In this document: positions 1-6,021 of the stretch, in pieces
Layout: every line of letters starts with the position of its first letter
Numbering within the stretch: position 1 is the first letter of the stretch
Assembly: GCA_903893935.1 (NCBI GenBank)
Contig: CAITOD010000325.1
Coordinates: forward strand, 1 to 11,552
Source of the DNA: an uncultured Sphingomonadales bacterium
Lineage (GTDB): Bacteria; Pseudomonadota; Alphaproteobacteria; Sphingomonadales; Sphingomonadaceae
Direction of reading: 5' to 3'
Length of the DNA: 11,552 bases
Translations under genes and position numbers: made by a program
Notes under the pieces: generated by a model
Seen by the model: only the letters and a program-made list of their open reading frames with translations
Told to the model about the DNA's origin: nothing
Database searches by the model: none

Positions 1-664
1 AGTTTTCTTCCGGCGCGTCGGAAGTTTTCAGCGCACGGCGTTCCGGATCAGGCGCGGATTCGATGGCGGCAAACATTGCGGATAGCGCCTCACGGATGGC
101 AATCAGGCGGTCGATGCTGGTGATCCGTGCCGTTCGACCATCGGGCAGGATTGTCCCGGCCCGCTCGCGCAAATCATCATCGCCGGCTTCACGGATGCGC
201 TGGCCAAGTTGACGGATCTCGGCGCGGCATTGCTGGATTGCGCGAGCTCGCATTTCCAAGGCTTCGGCCTTGGCCAGCAGTTCGGCAAAGCGCTCAACCA
301 GTGGGGCCAGGTTGATTCCAGCAGCCCAGACGACAATGCCATCCTGACGATCTCCAGCACGCTCGCCATTGATCCCCGCGTTGCGAACGATGAAGCCCGC
401 TTGCTCCAACTCGCGCTCGGCGGAGTTGATCGAGCGAGGCGTCAGACCCAAAGCCTCGGCAAAGCGGCAAGCCTGGGTCCAGACGGCACAGATCCGGCCG
501 GACAGGTAATCGCCATCCATGGTCTTGAGCACATAATGTCGGACCAAGGCGACCGCCGTCGAAGACAGCCCGAAGCCCGGTCGGGCTACCTGCTCGAAGA
601 GCCGCAAGAGATCGAAGCGACTCACGCCTGGGGGCAGCCCACGATGGGCAAGGGTTGTGCTCAT
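1..664 (-). CDS. repC: RepC-family plasmid replication initiator, N-terminal 221 residues (runs off left edge)
   Basis: RepC is the replication initiator of the repABC and repC plasmids and chromids common in alphaproteobacteria; it binds an origin that usually lies inside its own gene. The frame starts with ATG (MSTTLAHRGLPPG) behind a GGAG-type ribosome site and stays open to the window edge. Residues 29-45 (PGFGLSSTAVALVRHYV) and the winged-helix-like stretch about 64-93 (acidic/Ala-rich helix, LGLTPRSIN, then ELEQAGFI) match the RepC N-terminal domain. Residues 114-122 (AAGINLAPL) match the family's 'GxDLSPL' segment, followed by a helical, charged region. No repA or repB lies upstream; only about 320 bp separate the start from the element boundary, so this is a solo repC arrangement. 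The family call is by recognition of these motifs; whether the protein is full length is unknown. Confidence 0.75.
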   Translation of the reverse strand, partial: MSTTLAHRGLPPGVSRFDLLRLFEQVARPGFGLSSTAVALVRHYVLKTMDGDYLSGRICAVWTQACRFAEALGLTPRSINSAERELEQAGFIVRNAGINGERAGDRQDGIVVWAAGINLAPLVERFAELLAKAEALEMRARAIQQCRAEIRQLGQRIREAGDDDLRERAGTILPDGRTARITSIDRLIAIREALSAMFAAIESAPDPERRALKTSDAPEEN

Positions 665-750
665 CACGCCCCTCCCCCGTCGATGTCCCATGTCAGAGGG
701 TCCTCGCGCCGATAAGTTTTCGCTATCGCCGCAGCGCAGCTCCTTGGGCC

Positions 751-771
751 ATGGCGGTGGATTACCGCCAT
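751..771 (+). promoter_or_regulatory. Hairpin in repC leader, possible terminator of an antisense counter-transcript
   Basis: ATGGCGGT (751-758) and ACCGCCAT (764-771) form a perfect 8-bp stem with a 5-base loop, followed on the plus strand by TTT. Rep modules of the repABC type carry a short antisense RNA just upstream of repC that ends in such a hairpin and limits RepC synthesis. The position, about 85 bp before the repC start and on the opposite strand, fits that layout. I see no good promoter for it, and the T-run is weak. Confidence 0.3.
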
Positions 772-906
772 TTCAGCCGTCTTTTGGCCGTCTTGCTGCT
801 GCCCCATGCCCGGGTCGAGTTTGAAAAGGACGCGTGGTGGTAATTGTGGTAGAATGCTCCCAACGCGAGGTCTCGTGTACGCGCGCAAAGCGCACACCCG
901 GTGTCT

Positions 907-924
907 TCGTACAAAGCTCGTACA
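907..924. repeat. Paired TCGTACA direct repeats (iteron-like)
   Basis: TCGTACA occurs at 907-913 and again at 918-924, so copy starts are 11 bp apart. A reverse-complement partner of the second copy's extension (CGTGTAC, 874-880, with GTACACG at 920-926) adds a dyad. Helically phased short repeats next to a plasmid initiator gene suggest binding sites for a replication or recombination protein, but two copies are few for an iteron array. Confidence 0.3.
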
Positions 925-949
925 CGGCGAATTTCGAGGTCTGATTTGA

Positions 950-976
950 TCGCGTAATTTCAATCTACTTACGCGA
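950..976. repeat. 8-bp perfect inverted repeat beside the att site
   Basis: TCGCGTAA (950-957) and TTACGCGA (969-976) flank an 11-base spacer and lie 11 bp from the point where tRNA identity begins. This could be a recombinase or excisionase binding site of the element; nothing in the window identifies the protein. Confidence 0.4.
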
Positions 977-987
977 AGTCGCAAGGT

Positions 988-1035
988 CCCTTCACACGGG
1001 TGGGGTCACAGGTTCAATCCCTGTCGCGCCCACCA
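988..1035 (+). pseudogene. 3' fragment of a tRNA-Val(CAC) gene, likely attachment site
   Basis: A correct tRNA 3' half can be read. The anticodon loop TTCACAC (991-997) has anticodon CAC at 993-995, the 3' anticodon strand is GGGTG (998-1002) and the variable loop has 5 bases (1003-1007). The T arm is ACAGG-TTCAATC-CCTGT (1008-1024), followed by acceptor strand CGCGCCC (1025-1031), discriminator A and encoded CCA (1033-1035). Upstream, only CCC (988-990) pairs with the anticodon strand; 986-987 mismatch, and no GGGCGCG acceptor strand or D arm occurs where it should. The gene is therefore a truncated duplicate, as left by element integration, not a working tRNA. Confidence 0.75.
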
Positions 1036-1063
1036 TAAAATCCTGCATTGTTCAGGGTTTTAT
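1035..1063. terminator. Terminator-like hairpin after the tRNA fragment
   Basis: Left arm 1035-1045 and right arm 1053-1063 pair over 11 bp with a single G-U wobble around a 7-base loop. The A-rich outer left arm and T-rich outer right arm resemble an intrinsic terminator usable in either direction. It would have ended the original tRNA-Val transcript and could also stop the minus-strand E1/lipoyl operon, whose last stop codon is 45 bp away. Confidence 0.6.
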
Positions 1064-1107
1064 GGTCCAACCGACCCCGGAAACTCCTCACATCTTGATG
1101 CAGGAAA

Positions 1108-1338
1108 TCACGCGAATTCACGTCTGCCGGAGCTGACTTTTTCGGCAGAAATGGCCTCGTCGGAAACGGTCTGGGATTCCGGTATGACCTCGTCGGCGTG
1201 TTCCAGCAACGCAAGCACAGTGCCCACCGGGATATTTTCGGTACCGGCCAGCACAATAAGCCGCTTTACCCGCCCGTCCTCAGCAGCTTCATATTCCATG
1301 GTCGGCGAGATTGCCGGCATGATCAATTCAACAGCCAT
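1108..1338 (-). CDS. Internally deleted and truncated E2 lipoyl-domain protein (76 aa), no lipoyl lysine
   Basis: E2 subunits of 2-oxo-acid dehydrogenase complexes start with a lipoyl domain of about 80 residues whose lysine sits in a D-K-A motif. Here residues 7-15 (MPAISPTME) match its first strand. The next residues (YEAAEDGRVKRL to about 47, ALLEH) match what normally follows the second 'TME', after D-K-A. The roughly 32 residues between, including the lipoylated lysine, are missing with the frame kept. After residue 48 a short linker-like tail ends at residue 76; the subunit-binding and catalytic domains (normally over 300 residues more) are gone. The start is one base after the E1 stop, so the genes are translationally coupled. 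As it stands the product cannot carry lipoate; it is a remnant or has another role. Confidence 0.8.
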   Translation of the reverse strand: MAVELIMPAISPTMEYEAAEDGRVKRLIVLAGTENIPVGTVLALLEHADEVIPESQTVSDEAISAEKVSSGRREFA

Positions 1339-1339
1339 T

Positions 1340-3679
1340 TCAATTCCCCAGAAACAGTTCCGTGGCAGCGTCGATGATCGCCTCGCTATCGAGGCGATAC
1401 GCGCGGTAGAGATCGGGCAAGTCACCCGTCTGGCCAAAGCGATCGGTGCCCAGCGGGCTGACACGCTGGCCCCGAACGCCGCCGAGCCAGGACAGCGCGG
1501 CCGGCGAACCATCGAGCACGGTGATCAGCCCGGCGCCGGGAGCAAGCGGCGCCAGCAATTTGTCGGCATGGCACGGCGCGACCGGCTTGCCCTGCCAGCG
1601 CGCCGCGCGGCGCGCCGACCATCCGCGGTGGAGCAGATCGGGCGAAGTAACGTTCAGCAATCCGAGACCGGGGATGTCATCGGTCAGCTGTTCCCAGGCG
1701 GCGAGGGCTTCCGGCGCGACAACGCCGGAAAAAACGATCGCGGCCTCTGCGCCTTCGGCCGGGCGGCGCAGCCAATAGCCGCCGGCAAGCGCGTCGGCCT
1801 GCCAGCGATCATCGGCCCGCACTTCCTGCGCGATCACCCGGGTCGAAAGCCTCAGATAGACCGAACCGCCGTCAGGACGCTGCATCACATCGAACGCATG
1901 GGCCATCATCAAGGCGACTTCATCAGCAAATGCCGGTTCGAACGCGGTAAGCCCGGGTTGGCCCATGCCGATCAGCGGCGTGTTGATCGACTGGTGCGCG
2001 CCGCCTTCTGCAGCCAGCGTCAGCCCGGCCGGCGTGCCGACCAGCAGAAAGCGGCTGTCCATGTAGCACCCATAGTTCAGCGCATCGAGCCCGCGCGCAA
2101 TGAACGGATCATAGACTGTGCCGACCGGCAGCAGGCGTGTGCCGAAGTGCGGCCCCGCTAGCCCGAATGCAGCCAGCGCGAGGAAGAAGTTGTTCTCGGC
2201 AATCCCCAGCTCAACATGCTGGCCGGCGGCATGTTGCACCCATTTCTGCGTGGAAGGGATCTTTGCCTGTTGAAAGACATCGCCCAGTTCCTGCCGGCGG
2301 AACAGTCCGCGCTGATTGACGAACGCGCCCAGATTGGTGGTCTGCGTGACGTCCGGCGCGGTGGTCACAAGCCGGTCTGCCAAGGGCGCGCCCGACTTGG
2401 CCAGATCGAGCATGACCCGGCCAAACGCGGCCTGGGTCGAGTTGGTGTCACCGTCAGGGAACGGGATGGCCGGGACCGGAATTGCCGACGGAGCGACCTC
2501 TGCGCGATGCCGGGCGATCGGGCTGGCATCGACAAACGCCTGCAGTGACCGCGCGACGTTGTCACCAAGGCCACACCACTTGTTCCATTCATCGCCCGGA
2601 GTAATGCCCAGTTGCGACCGGAACTGGTCCATTTGCGTCGGGCTCATCATGCCCGAATGGTTGTCCTTGTGCCCGGCCAGCGGAAGCCCGTGGCCTTTGA
2701 CCGTATAGGCGATGAACAGCGTCGGGCGTTCATCCCGGGCGCTGTCAAACGCATCGATCAGCGTTTCGACACAATGCCCGCCCAGATTGGTCATCAACCG
2801 GGCAAGCGCCGCATCGTCAAAGGCAGCCAGCAGATCGCTGACATGGGGTTTCGTGCCGATGTCGGCCAGCAACCGCTCGCGCCACGCCGCGCCGCCCTGG
2901 TAGGTCAGGACGGCGAACTCGGCATTGGGGCAACTGTCGATCCATTCTTCCAACGCCTTGCCGCCGGGTCGCGAAAACGCCTCGCGCTGCAGCCGGCCGT
3001 GCTTCAGCGTGACGACCCGCCAGCCGCAGGTTTCGAAAATGTCGTCGAACCGGCGGAACATGCGATCGGCAGTGGTCGCGTCGAGCGATTGCCGGTTGTA
3101 ATCAACCACCCACCAGCAGTTGCGCAAATCGTGCTTGTAGCCCTCGATCAGGCATTCGTAGATATTGCCCTCGTCGAGTTCGGCATCACCCATCAAGGCG
3201 ATCATCCGGCCGGCATCGCTTGCGTTCAACCGGCCATGCGCGATCAGATAGTCCTGCACCAGGCTGGAAAAGGCTGTGATCGCCACTCCGAGACCGACCG
3301 ACCCGGTGGAAAAATCGACCGGGATCGTATCCTTCGTGCGGCTGGGATAGCTTTGCACCCCGCCCAGGCCCCGGAAAGCCTGAAGTTTCTCCAGAGTCTG
3401 GTTGCCCAGGAGATAGTGGATGGCATGGAGCACCGGCCCGGCGTGCGGCTTGACCGCGACTTTGTCATTCGGCCCCAGCGCATGGAAATAGAGCGCCGCC
3501 ATGATCGCGGTCATCGACGCACAACTGGCCTGGTGGCCGCCGACTTTCAGTCCGTCGCGTTTCGGGCGGATATGGTTGGCATTGTGGATCGTCCACGACG
3601 ACAACCACAGCAAGCGCTGCTCGAGGCTTTCGAGCGTGGCGATCAGTTCCTGCCTGTCGGCCGTGATGGTGGTCGTCAT
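1340..3679 (-). CDS. Homodimeric 2-oxo-acid dehydrogenase E1 (AceE/MdeB-like, thiamine diphosphate)
   Basis: E1 decarboxylates a 2-oxo acid on thiamine diphosphate and hands the acyl group to the lipoyl arm of E2. The 779-residue protein follows the AceE plan: GGHQAS (47-52), His79, SYPS (110-113) and the diphosphate motif GDAELDEGN (164-172) ending near N195 (VDYNRQ). YTVKGHG follows (325-331). The second half carries the GIAE glutamate (E495) and AEGGAHQS (557-564). It is about 100 residues shorter than typical AceE. Substrate cannot be read from sequence. A divergent Lrp-family regulator recalls the mdeR-mdeAB locus of Pseudomonas putida, where MdeB serves 2-oxobutyrate oxidation, but no methionine lyase gene is here. 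Its partner E2 next door is defective, so it would need another E2. Confidence 0.85.
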   Translation of the reverse strand: MTTTITADRQELIATLESLEQRLLWLSSWTIHNANHIRPKRDGLKVGGHQASCASMTAIMAALYFHALGPNDKVAVKPHAGPVLHAIHYLLGNQTLEKLQAFRGLGGVQSYPSRTKDTIPVDFSTGSVGLGVAITAFSSLVQDYLIAHGRLNASDAGRMIALMGDAELDEGNIYECLIEGYKHDLRNCWWVVDYNRQSLDATTADRMFRRFDDIFETCGWRVVTLKHGRLQREAFSRPGGKALEEWIDSCPNAEFAVLTYQGGAAWRERLLADIGTKPHVSDLLAAFDDAALARLMTNLGGHCVETLIDAFDSARDERPTLFIAYTVKGHGLPLAGHKDNHSGMMSPTQMDQFRSQLGITPGDEWNKWCGLGDNVARSLQAFVDASPIARHRAEVAPSAIPVPAIPFPDGDTNSTQAAFGRVMLDLAKSGAPLADRLVTTAPDVTQTTNLGAFVNQRGLFRRQELGDVFQQAKIPSTQKWVQHAAGQHVELGIAENNFFLALAAFGLAGPHFGTRLLPVGTVYDPFIARGLDALNYGCYMDSRFLLVGTPAGLTLAAEGGAHQSINTPLIGMGQPGLTAFEPAFADEVALMMAHAFDVMQRPDGGSVYLRLSTRVIAQEVRADDRWQADALAGGYWLRRPAEGAEAAIVFSGVVAPEALAAWEQLTDDIPGLGLLNVTSPDLLHRGWSARRAARWQGKPVAPCHADKLLAPLAPGAGLITVLDGSPAALSWLGGVRGQRVSPLGTDRFGQTGDLPDLYRAYRLDSEAIIDAATELFLGN

Positions 3680-3766
3680 CGGGACATGCCTTGCCTTTGG
3701 GCCGGTACGGGCAATCCCGTCGGCGATGGTTGGTCGGTGCTTGCGCTCTCATCGTCGGCATAGCGC

Positions 3767-3790
3767 CGCAAGGTGGCGCATGTCCTTGCG
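3767..3790. promoter_or_regulatory. Dyad CGCAAGG/CCTTGCG in the divergent E1-regulator promoter region
   Basis: Perfect 7-bp arms (3767-3773 and 3784-3790) are separated by 10 bases. It lies about 88 bp upstream of the E1 start and about 87 bp upstream of the regulator start, so it could be an operator serving both. Binding by the adjacent Lrp-family protein is inferred from position only. Confidence 0.35.
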
Positions 3791-3802
3791 AAGTCAGTCG
3801 AT

Positions 3803-3851
3803 GATTTGCAGCATCATGGCATATGCTGCTAAGATTTGCGATATCCTGCAA
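3803..3851. promoter_or_regulatory. Cluster of putative Lrp-family operator motifs
   Basis: GATTTGC is repeated at 3803-3809 and 3833-3839, 30 bp or about three helical turns apart. GCAGCAT (3808-3814) and ATGCTGC (3823-3829) form a 7-bp dyad with an 8-base spacer, and TTGC (3836-3839) with GCAA (3848-3851) forms a smaller one. Phased multiple sites upstream of their own gene are typical of Lrp/AsnC regulators, which wrap DNA as octamers. The last motif resembles the palindromes upstream of the porin gene at 4430. Confidence 0.4.
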
Positions 3852-3876
3852 TTTCTTGCCAATTCCGGAGCGCGCG

Positions 3877-4344
3877 TTGCCAGAACATCACATCGATTCG
3901 ATCGACCTCAAAATACTTGCCGAGCTGCAATACGACGGTCGGATGACCAATCACGACCTCTCGGAGAAAGTCGGCCTCTCGCCCTCCCCGTGCCTGCGCC
4001 GACTGCGCGCGCTGGAAAGCAGCGGGGTGATCTTTCGCTATGTGGCCTTGGTCGATCCGATCACGGTCGGGCTGCCGGTAACCGCGTTCATCCGCGTCAG
4101 GCTCGACCAGCAGGATGATCGGCATCTGGCCTTGTTCGAAGCCGCGGTCGCGGAGTTTCCCGAAGTCATGGAATGCTATCTGATGACCGGCGATGCCGAT
4201 TACCAGTTGCGCATTCTGGTGGAATCGCTCGGTGCCTTCGAGGATTTTCTGCGCCAGAAACTCACACGGATCGAAGGCGTCGGCCAGGTTACCACCAGCT
4301 TTGCCTTGCGGCCAGTCGTCTACAAAACCGCCCTTCCCCTGTAA
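3877..4344 (+). CDS. Lrp/AsnC-family transcriptional regulator
   Basis: A 155-residue regulator of the amino-acid-sensing Lrp/AsnC family. The N-terminal helix-turn-helix spans about residues 8-55: IDLKILAELQ, then LSEKVGLSPSPCLRRLRALESSG with the recognition helix around 34-46. An RAM effector-binding domain follows (about 66-140, including ECYLMTGDADYQLRI). I prefer the TTG start because GGAG (3867-3870) lies 6 bases ahead and the family begins just before this IDLKIL motif. The ATG at 3823 would add 18 unrelated residues, has no ribosome site and lies inside a putative operator. It is divergent from the E1 gene, which it probably controls together with itself; the porin operon downstream is a possible second target. 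Confidence 0.88.
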   Translation: MPEHHIDSIDLKILAELQYDGRMTNHDLSEKVGLSPSPCLRRLRALESSGVIFRYVALVDPITVGLPVTAFIRVRLDQQDDRHLALFEAAVAEFPEVMECYLMTGDADYQLRILVESLGAFEDFLRQKLTRIEGVGQVTTSFALRPVVYKTALPL

Positions 4345-4429
4345 CGCCGGCATCTGTGACACCGGCATCCTGCGTCGGTCTGCGCCGTCCAGATCCGGCT
4401 CGACCGATGCAGACACTCCGGCCTGCGAT

Positions 4430-4446
4430 TTGCGAATTTGTCGCAA
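4430..4446. promoter_or_regulatory. Upstream operator palindrome, 7-1-7 (Fur-like or Lrp-like)
   Basis: TTGCGAATTTGTCGCAA has perfect 6-bp arms around 5 bases. Read as 7-1-7 (TGCGAAT-T-TGTCGCA) it resembles the layout of Fur-box sites, and an iron-responsive switch would suit the DyP/EfeB-like gene in the operon. The variant TTGCGATATCCTGCAA upstream of the lrp-like gene (3836-3851) makes that regulator an alternative ligand. Confidence 0.45.
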
Positions 4447-4457
4447 TAGCCTTGCAA

Positions 4458-4474
4458 ATGCGAATTGATCGCAA
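4458..4474. promoter_or_regulatory. Second operator palindrome just upstream of the porin start
   Basis: ATGCGAATTGATCGCAA has 5-bp arms TGCGA (4459-4463) and TCGCA (4469-4473) around ATTGA. It repeats the site at 4430-4446 at a 28-bp distance. It ends 12 bases before the porin start and abuts the ribosome site, so a bound protein would block transcription or translation start. This suggests repression. Confidence 0.45.
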
Positions 4475-4486
4475 TAACAGGAGGGC

Positions 4487-6010
4487 ATGAACCCTTCTGA
4501 ATGTGTAATTCCTGCATCGGCGCGACCACCCCGATTGCGACGGACCGTGGCGCGCATTGCAGCCGGGCTGGCGGGCGCGGTGACGCTGGCGCCGGCGGCA
4601 AGTCTGGCAGCGCCCCCGCCGATCATGGCTGTGGTCAGCGATGACGGCACCAGCCAAGGCGGCGATCCGCTGGCGTTCCTGCACAACTGGCGGCGCGAAG
4701 GCGCGCTGCTCGGCGATCTGTGGGGCGTGCGCAAAGAACTGGCGCACCATGGCGTGACGATCACGGTGCAGGAAACCAGCGAAGTGCTGGGCAATGCCAG
4801 TGGTGGCGTGCACCAGAGCTTCGATTACGACGGGCTGACGCAGGCAGTCGTGCAAGTCAATTCGCAGCGCGCTTTCGGCTATTACGGTGGCACGTTCAAC
4901 GCCTCGGCGCTGCAACTGCACGGGATCAACCTCAGCCAGCGCAATCTCGCTTCGCTGCAGACCGCGAGCGGCATCGAATCCGACCGCGCCACGCGGTTGT
5001 GGGAGCTGTGGTACGATCAGAAGCTGCTCGCCGAAGACCGGCTCGATCTGCGCCTTGGCCAGCAGAGCCTCGACCAGGAATGGATGGTCTCGCCCAACGC
5101 CTTGCTGTTTGTGAATACCGCGTTCGGCTGGCCCGAAGTGCCCACTGCCGATCTGCCCGGCGGCGGGCCGGCCTATCCACTGTCCACCCCCGGCGTGCGC
5201 GTGCGCTATCGCCCGGTCAACGCGCTGGCGATCCAGCTTGGTGCGTTCAGTTCCAGCCCGTTCACGATCAGCAATGCGCGCGCGCAGGCGCTTGGCGCGG
5301 ACCCGCAGCAGTTGGACCCGAGTGGCACCAGCTTTCCGCTCTATCGCCACGGCGTGCTGCTGCTCGCCGAATTGCAATATACCACGCCGGCGCTCGGCGG
5401 GATGGTGGCGCCGGGCGCGGCGCAACCGCTGGCCGCGACCTGGCGGCTGGGCGTGTGGTACGACAGCGAACAGTTTGCCGATGTGCGCTATGCCGGTGAC
5501 GGCCTGTCGCTTGCCGACCCTGCCAGCAACCGGTCGCAGCGGCTGCACCGCGGCAATCTGGGCATCTATGGCGTGGTCGACAAGATCGTGTGGCGATCGA
5601 CCCGCGACCCCAATCGCACGCTGAGCCTGTTCGGCCGGGCCATGGCCACCCCGTTTGCCGATCGCAACACGATCAGCGCGAGCGCCAATCTGGGTCTCGT
5701 GCTGAAGGACCCCTTCCCTTACCGCACCGACGATTCGCTGGGTCTGGGCCTCGGCTTCAGCCGGGTCAGCCCGCACCTGGCCGGGCTCGACAGCGACACC
5801 GCACGGTTTACCGGCAGCTACACGCTGCGCCAGACCAGCGAGACCTATGTCGAGGCGACGTACCAGCGGCAGATAACCCCGTGGCTGCAGATCCAGCCCG
5901 ACGTGCAACTGGTGTTCAACCCCGGCGGCGGCCTTGCCAATCCGCAAACCGGCACCACACGCGTCGGCAACGAACTGGTGTTCGGCCTGCGCGCCAACAT
6001 TCTGCTGTGA
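4487..6010 (+). CDS. OprB-family outer-membrane porin
   Basis: OprB-family proteins form outer-membrane beta-barrel channels, first described for sugars but found with many substrates. The 507-residue product has a basic N-region (RLRR, 16-19) and a hydrophobic stretch ending near ASLAA (38-42), a plausible signal peptide. The family's N-terminal block is visible at 76-108 (LLGDLWGVRKEL, HHGVTI, then VLGNASGG). Alternating amphipathic strands run to the end, with WRLGVWYDSEQF in the middle and the closing IQPDVQLVFNPGG and VFGLRANILL. AGGAGG (4479-4484) sits only 2 bases before the ATG, closer than usual, so a slightly different start is possible. It is the first gene of an operon with a secreted propeller and a DyP peroxidase, 11 bp before the next start. 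Substrate unknown; a sugar, an iron compound or an aromatic are all possible. Confidence 0.82.
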   Translation: MNPSECVIPASARPPRLRRTVARIAAGLAGAVTLAPAASLAAPPPIMAVVSDDGTSQGGDPLAFLHNWRREGALLGDLWGVRKELAHHGVTITVQETSEVLGNASGGVHQSFDYDGLTQAVVQVNSQRAFGYYGGTFNASALQLHGINLSQRNLASLQTASGIESDRATRLWELWYDQKLLAEDRLDLRLGQQSLDQEWMVSPNALLFVNTAFGWPEVPTADLPGGGPAYPLSTPGVRVRYRPVNALAIQLGAFSSSPFTISNARAQALGADPQQLDPSGTSFPLYRHGVLLLAELQYTTPALGGMVAPGAAQPLAATWRLGVWYDSEQFADVRYAGDGLSLADPASNRSQRLHRGNLGIYGVVDKIVWRSTRDPNRTLSLFGRAMATPFADRNTISASANLGLVLKDPFPYRTDDSLGLGLGFSRVSPHLAGLDSDTARFTGSYTLRQTSETYVEATYQRQITPWLQIQPDVQLVFNPGGGLANPQTGTTRVGNELVFGLRANILL

Positions 6011-6021
6011 AAGGGCAAGAC

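Larger units (their letters stand above)
665..987. other. Gene-free leader between repC and the tRNA fragment
   Basis: No convincing gene is seen in these 323 bp. An Arg-rich minus-strand frame (984-664) ends one base into repC but resembles no family and is probably chance. The region is less GC-rich than the chromosomal genes to the right. It contains an 8-bp hairpin (751-771), two 8-bp direct repeats (776-783 and 787-794), two copies of TCGTACA (907-913 and 918-924), an inverted pair CGTGTAC/GTACACG (874-880 and 920-926) and an 8-bp inverted repeat (950-976). Both direct-repeat pairs have an 11-bp period, about one helical turn. It probably holds the repC promoter, its copy-number control and recombinase arm sites. 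Confidence 0.5.
1..1035. mobile_element. Right-hand end of an integrated element (plasmid- or ICE-like), partial
   Basis: The segment holds a RepC-type plasmid initiator gene (minus strand) and non-coding DNA, and it stops at a 3'-terminal tRNA fragment that lacks its 5' half. Tyrosine-recombinase elements that enter tRNA genes rebuild the complete tRNA at one end and leave a duplicate 3' piece at the other. With the fragment's CCA end pointing right, the element must lie to the left and the original chromosome to the right, where the presumed tRNA terminator still follows. The other end, the integrase and the restored tRNA are outside the window, so the extent and type of the element are inferred. 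Confidence 0.55.

Noticed and set aside
209..715. Plus-strand frame of 168 codons opposite repC
   Set aside because: The opposite strand gives a recognisable RepC domain over the same bases; this frame has no family features.
664..984. Minus-strand frame of 106 codons whose stop overlaps the repC start by one base
   Set aside because: The product is Arg-rich, matches no RepB or other family I know, and crosses the inverted and direct repeats near the att site. The overlap alone is not enough to call a gene.
950..1035. A complete tRNA gene
   Set aside because: The 5' acceptor strand, the D arm and two of the five anticodon-stem pairs are missing.
1151..3763. Long plus-strand frames (336 and 383 codons) opposite the E1 gene
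   Set aside because: They are long only because of high-GC codon bias. Their products are rich in Arg, Gln and His and without domain features, while the minus strand encodes a clear AceE-like E1.
3823..3876. ATG start adding 18 residues to the Lrp-like regulator
   Set aside because: No ribosome site, no similarity of the extra residues to the family, and the ATG falls inside the right arm of a dyad. The TTG at 3877 has GGAG at a good distance.
4346..4366. GCCGG/CCGGC hairpin after the regulator stop codon as a terminator
   Set aside because: Only 5 bp of stem, an 11-base loop and no T-run.
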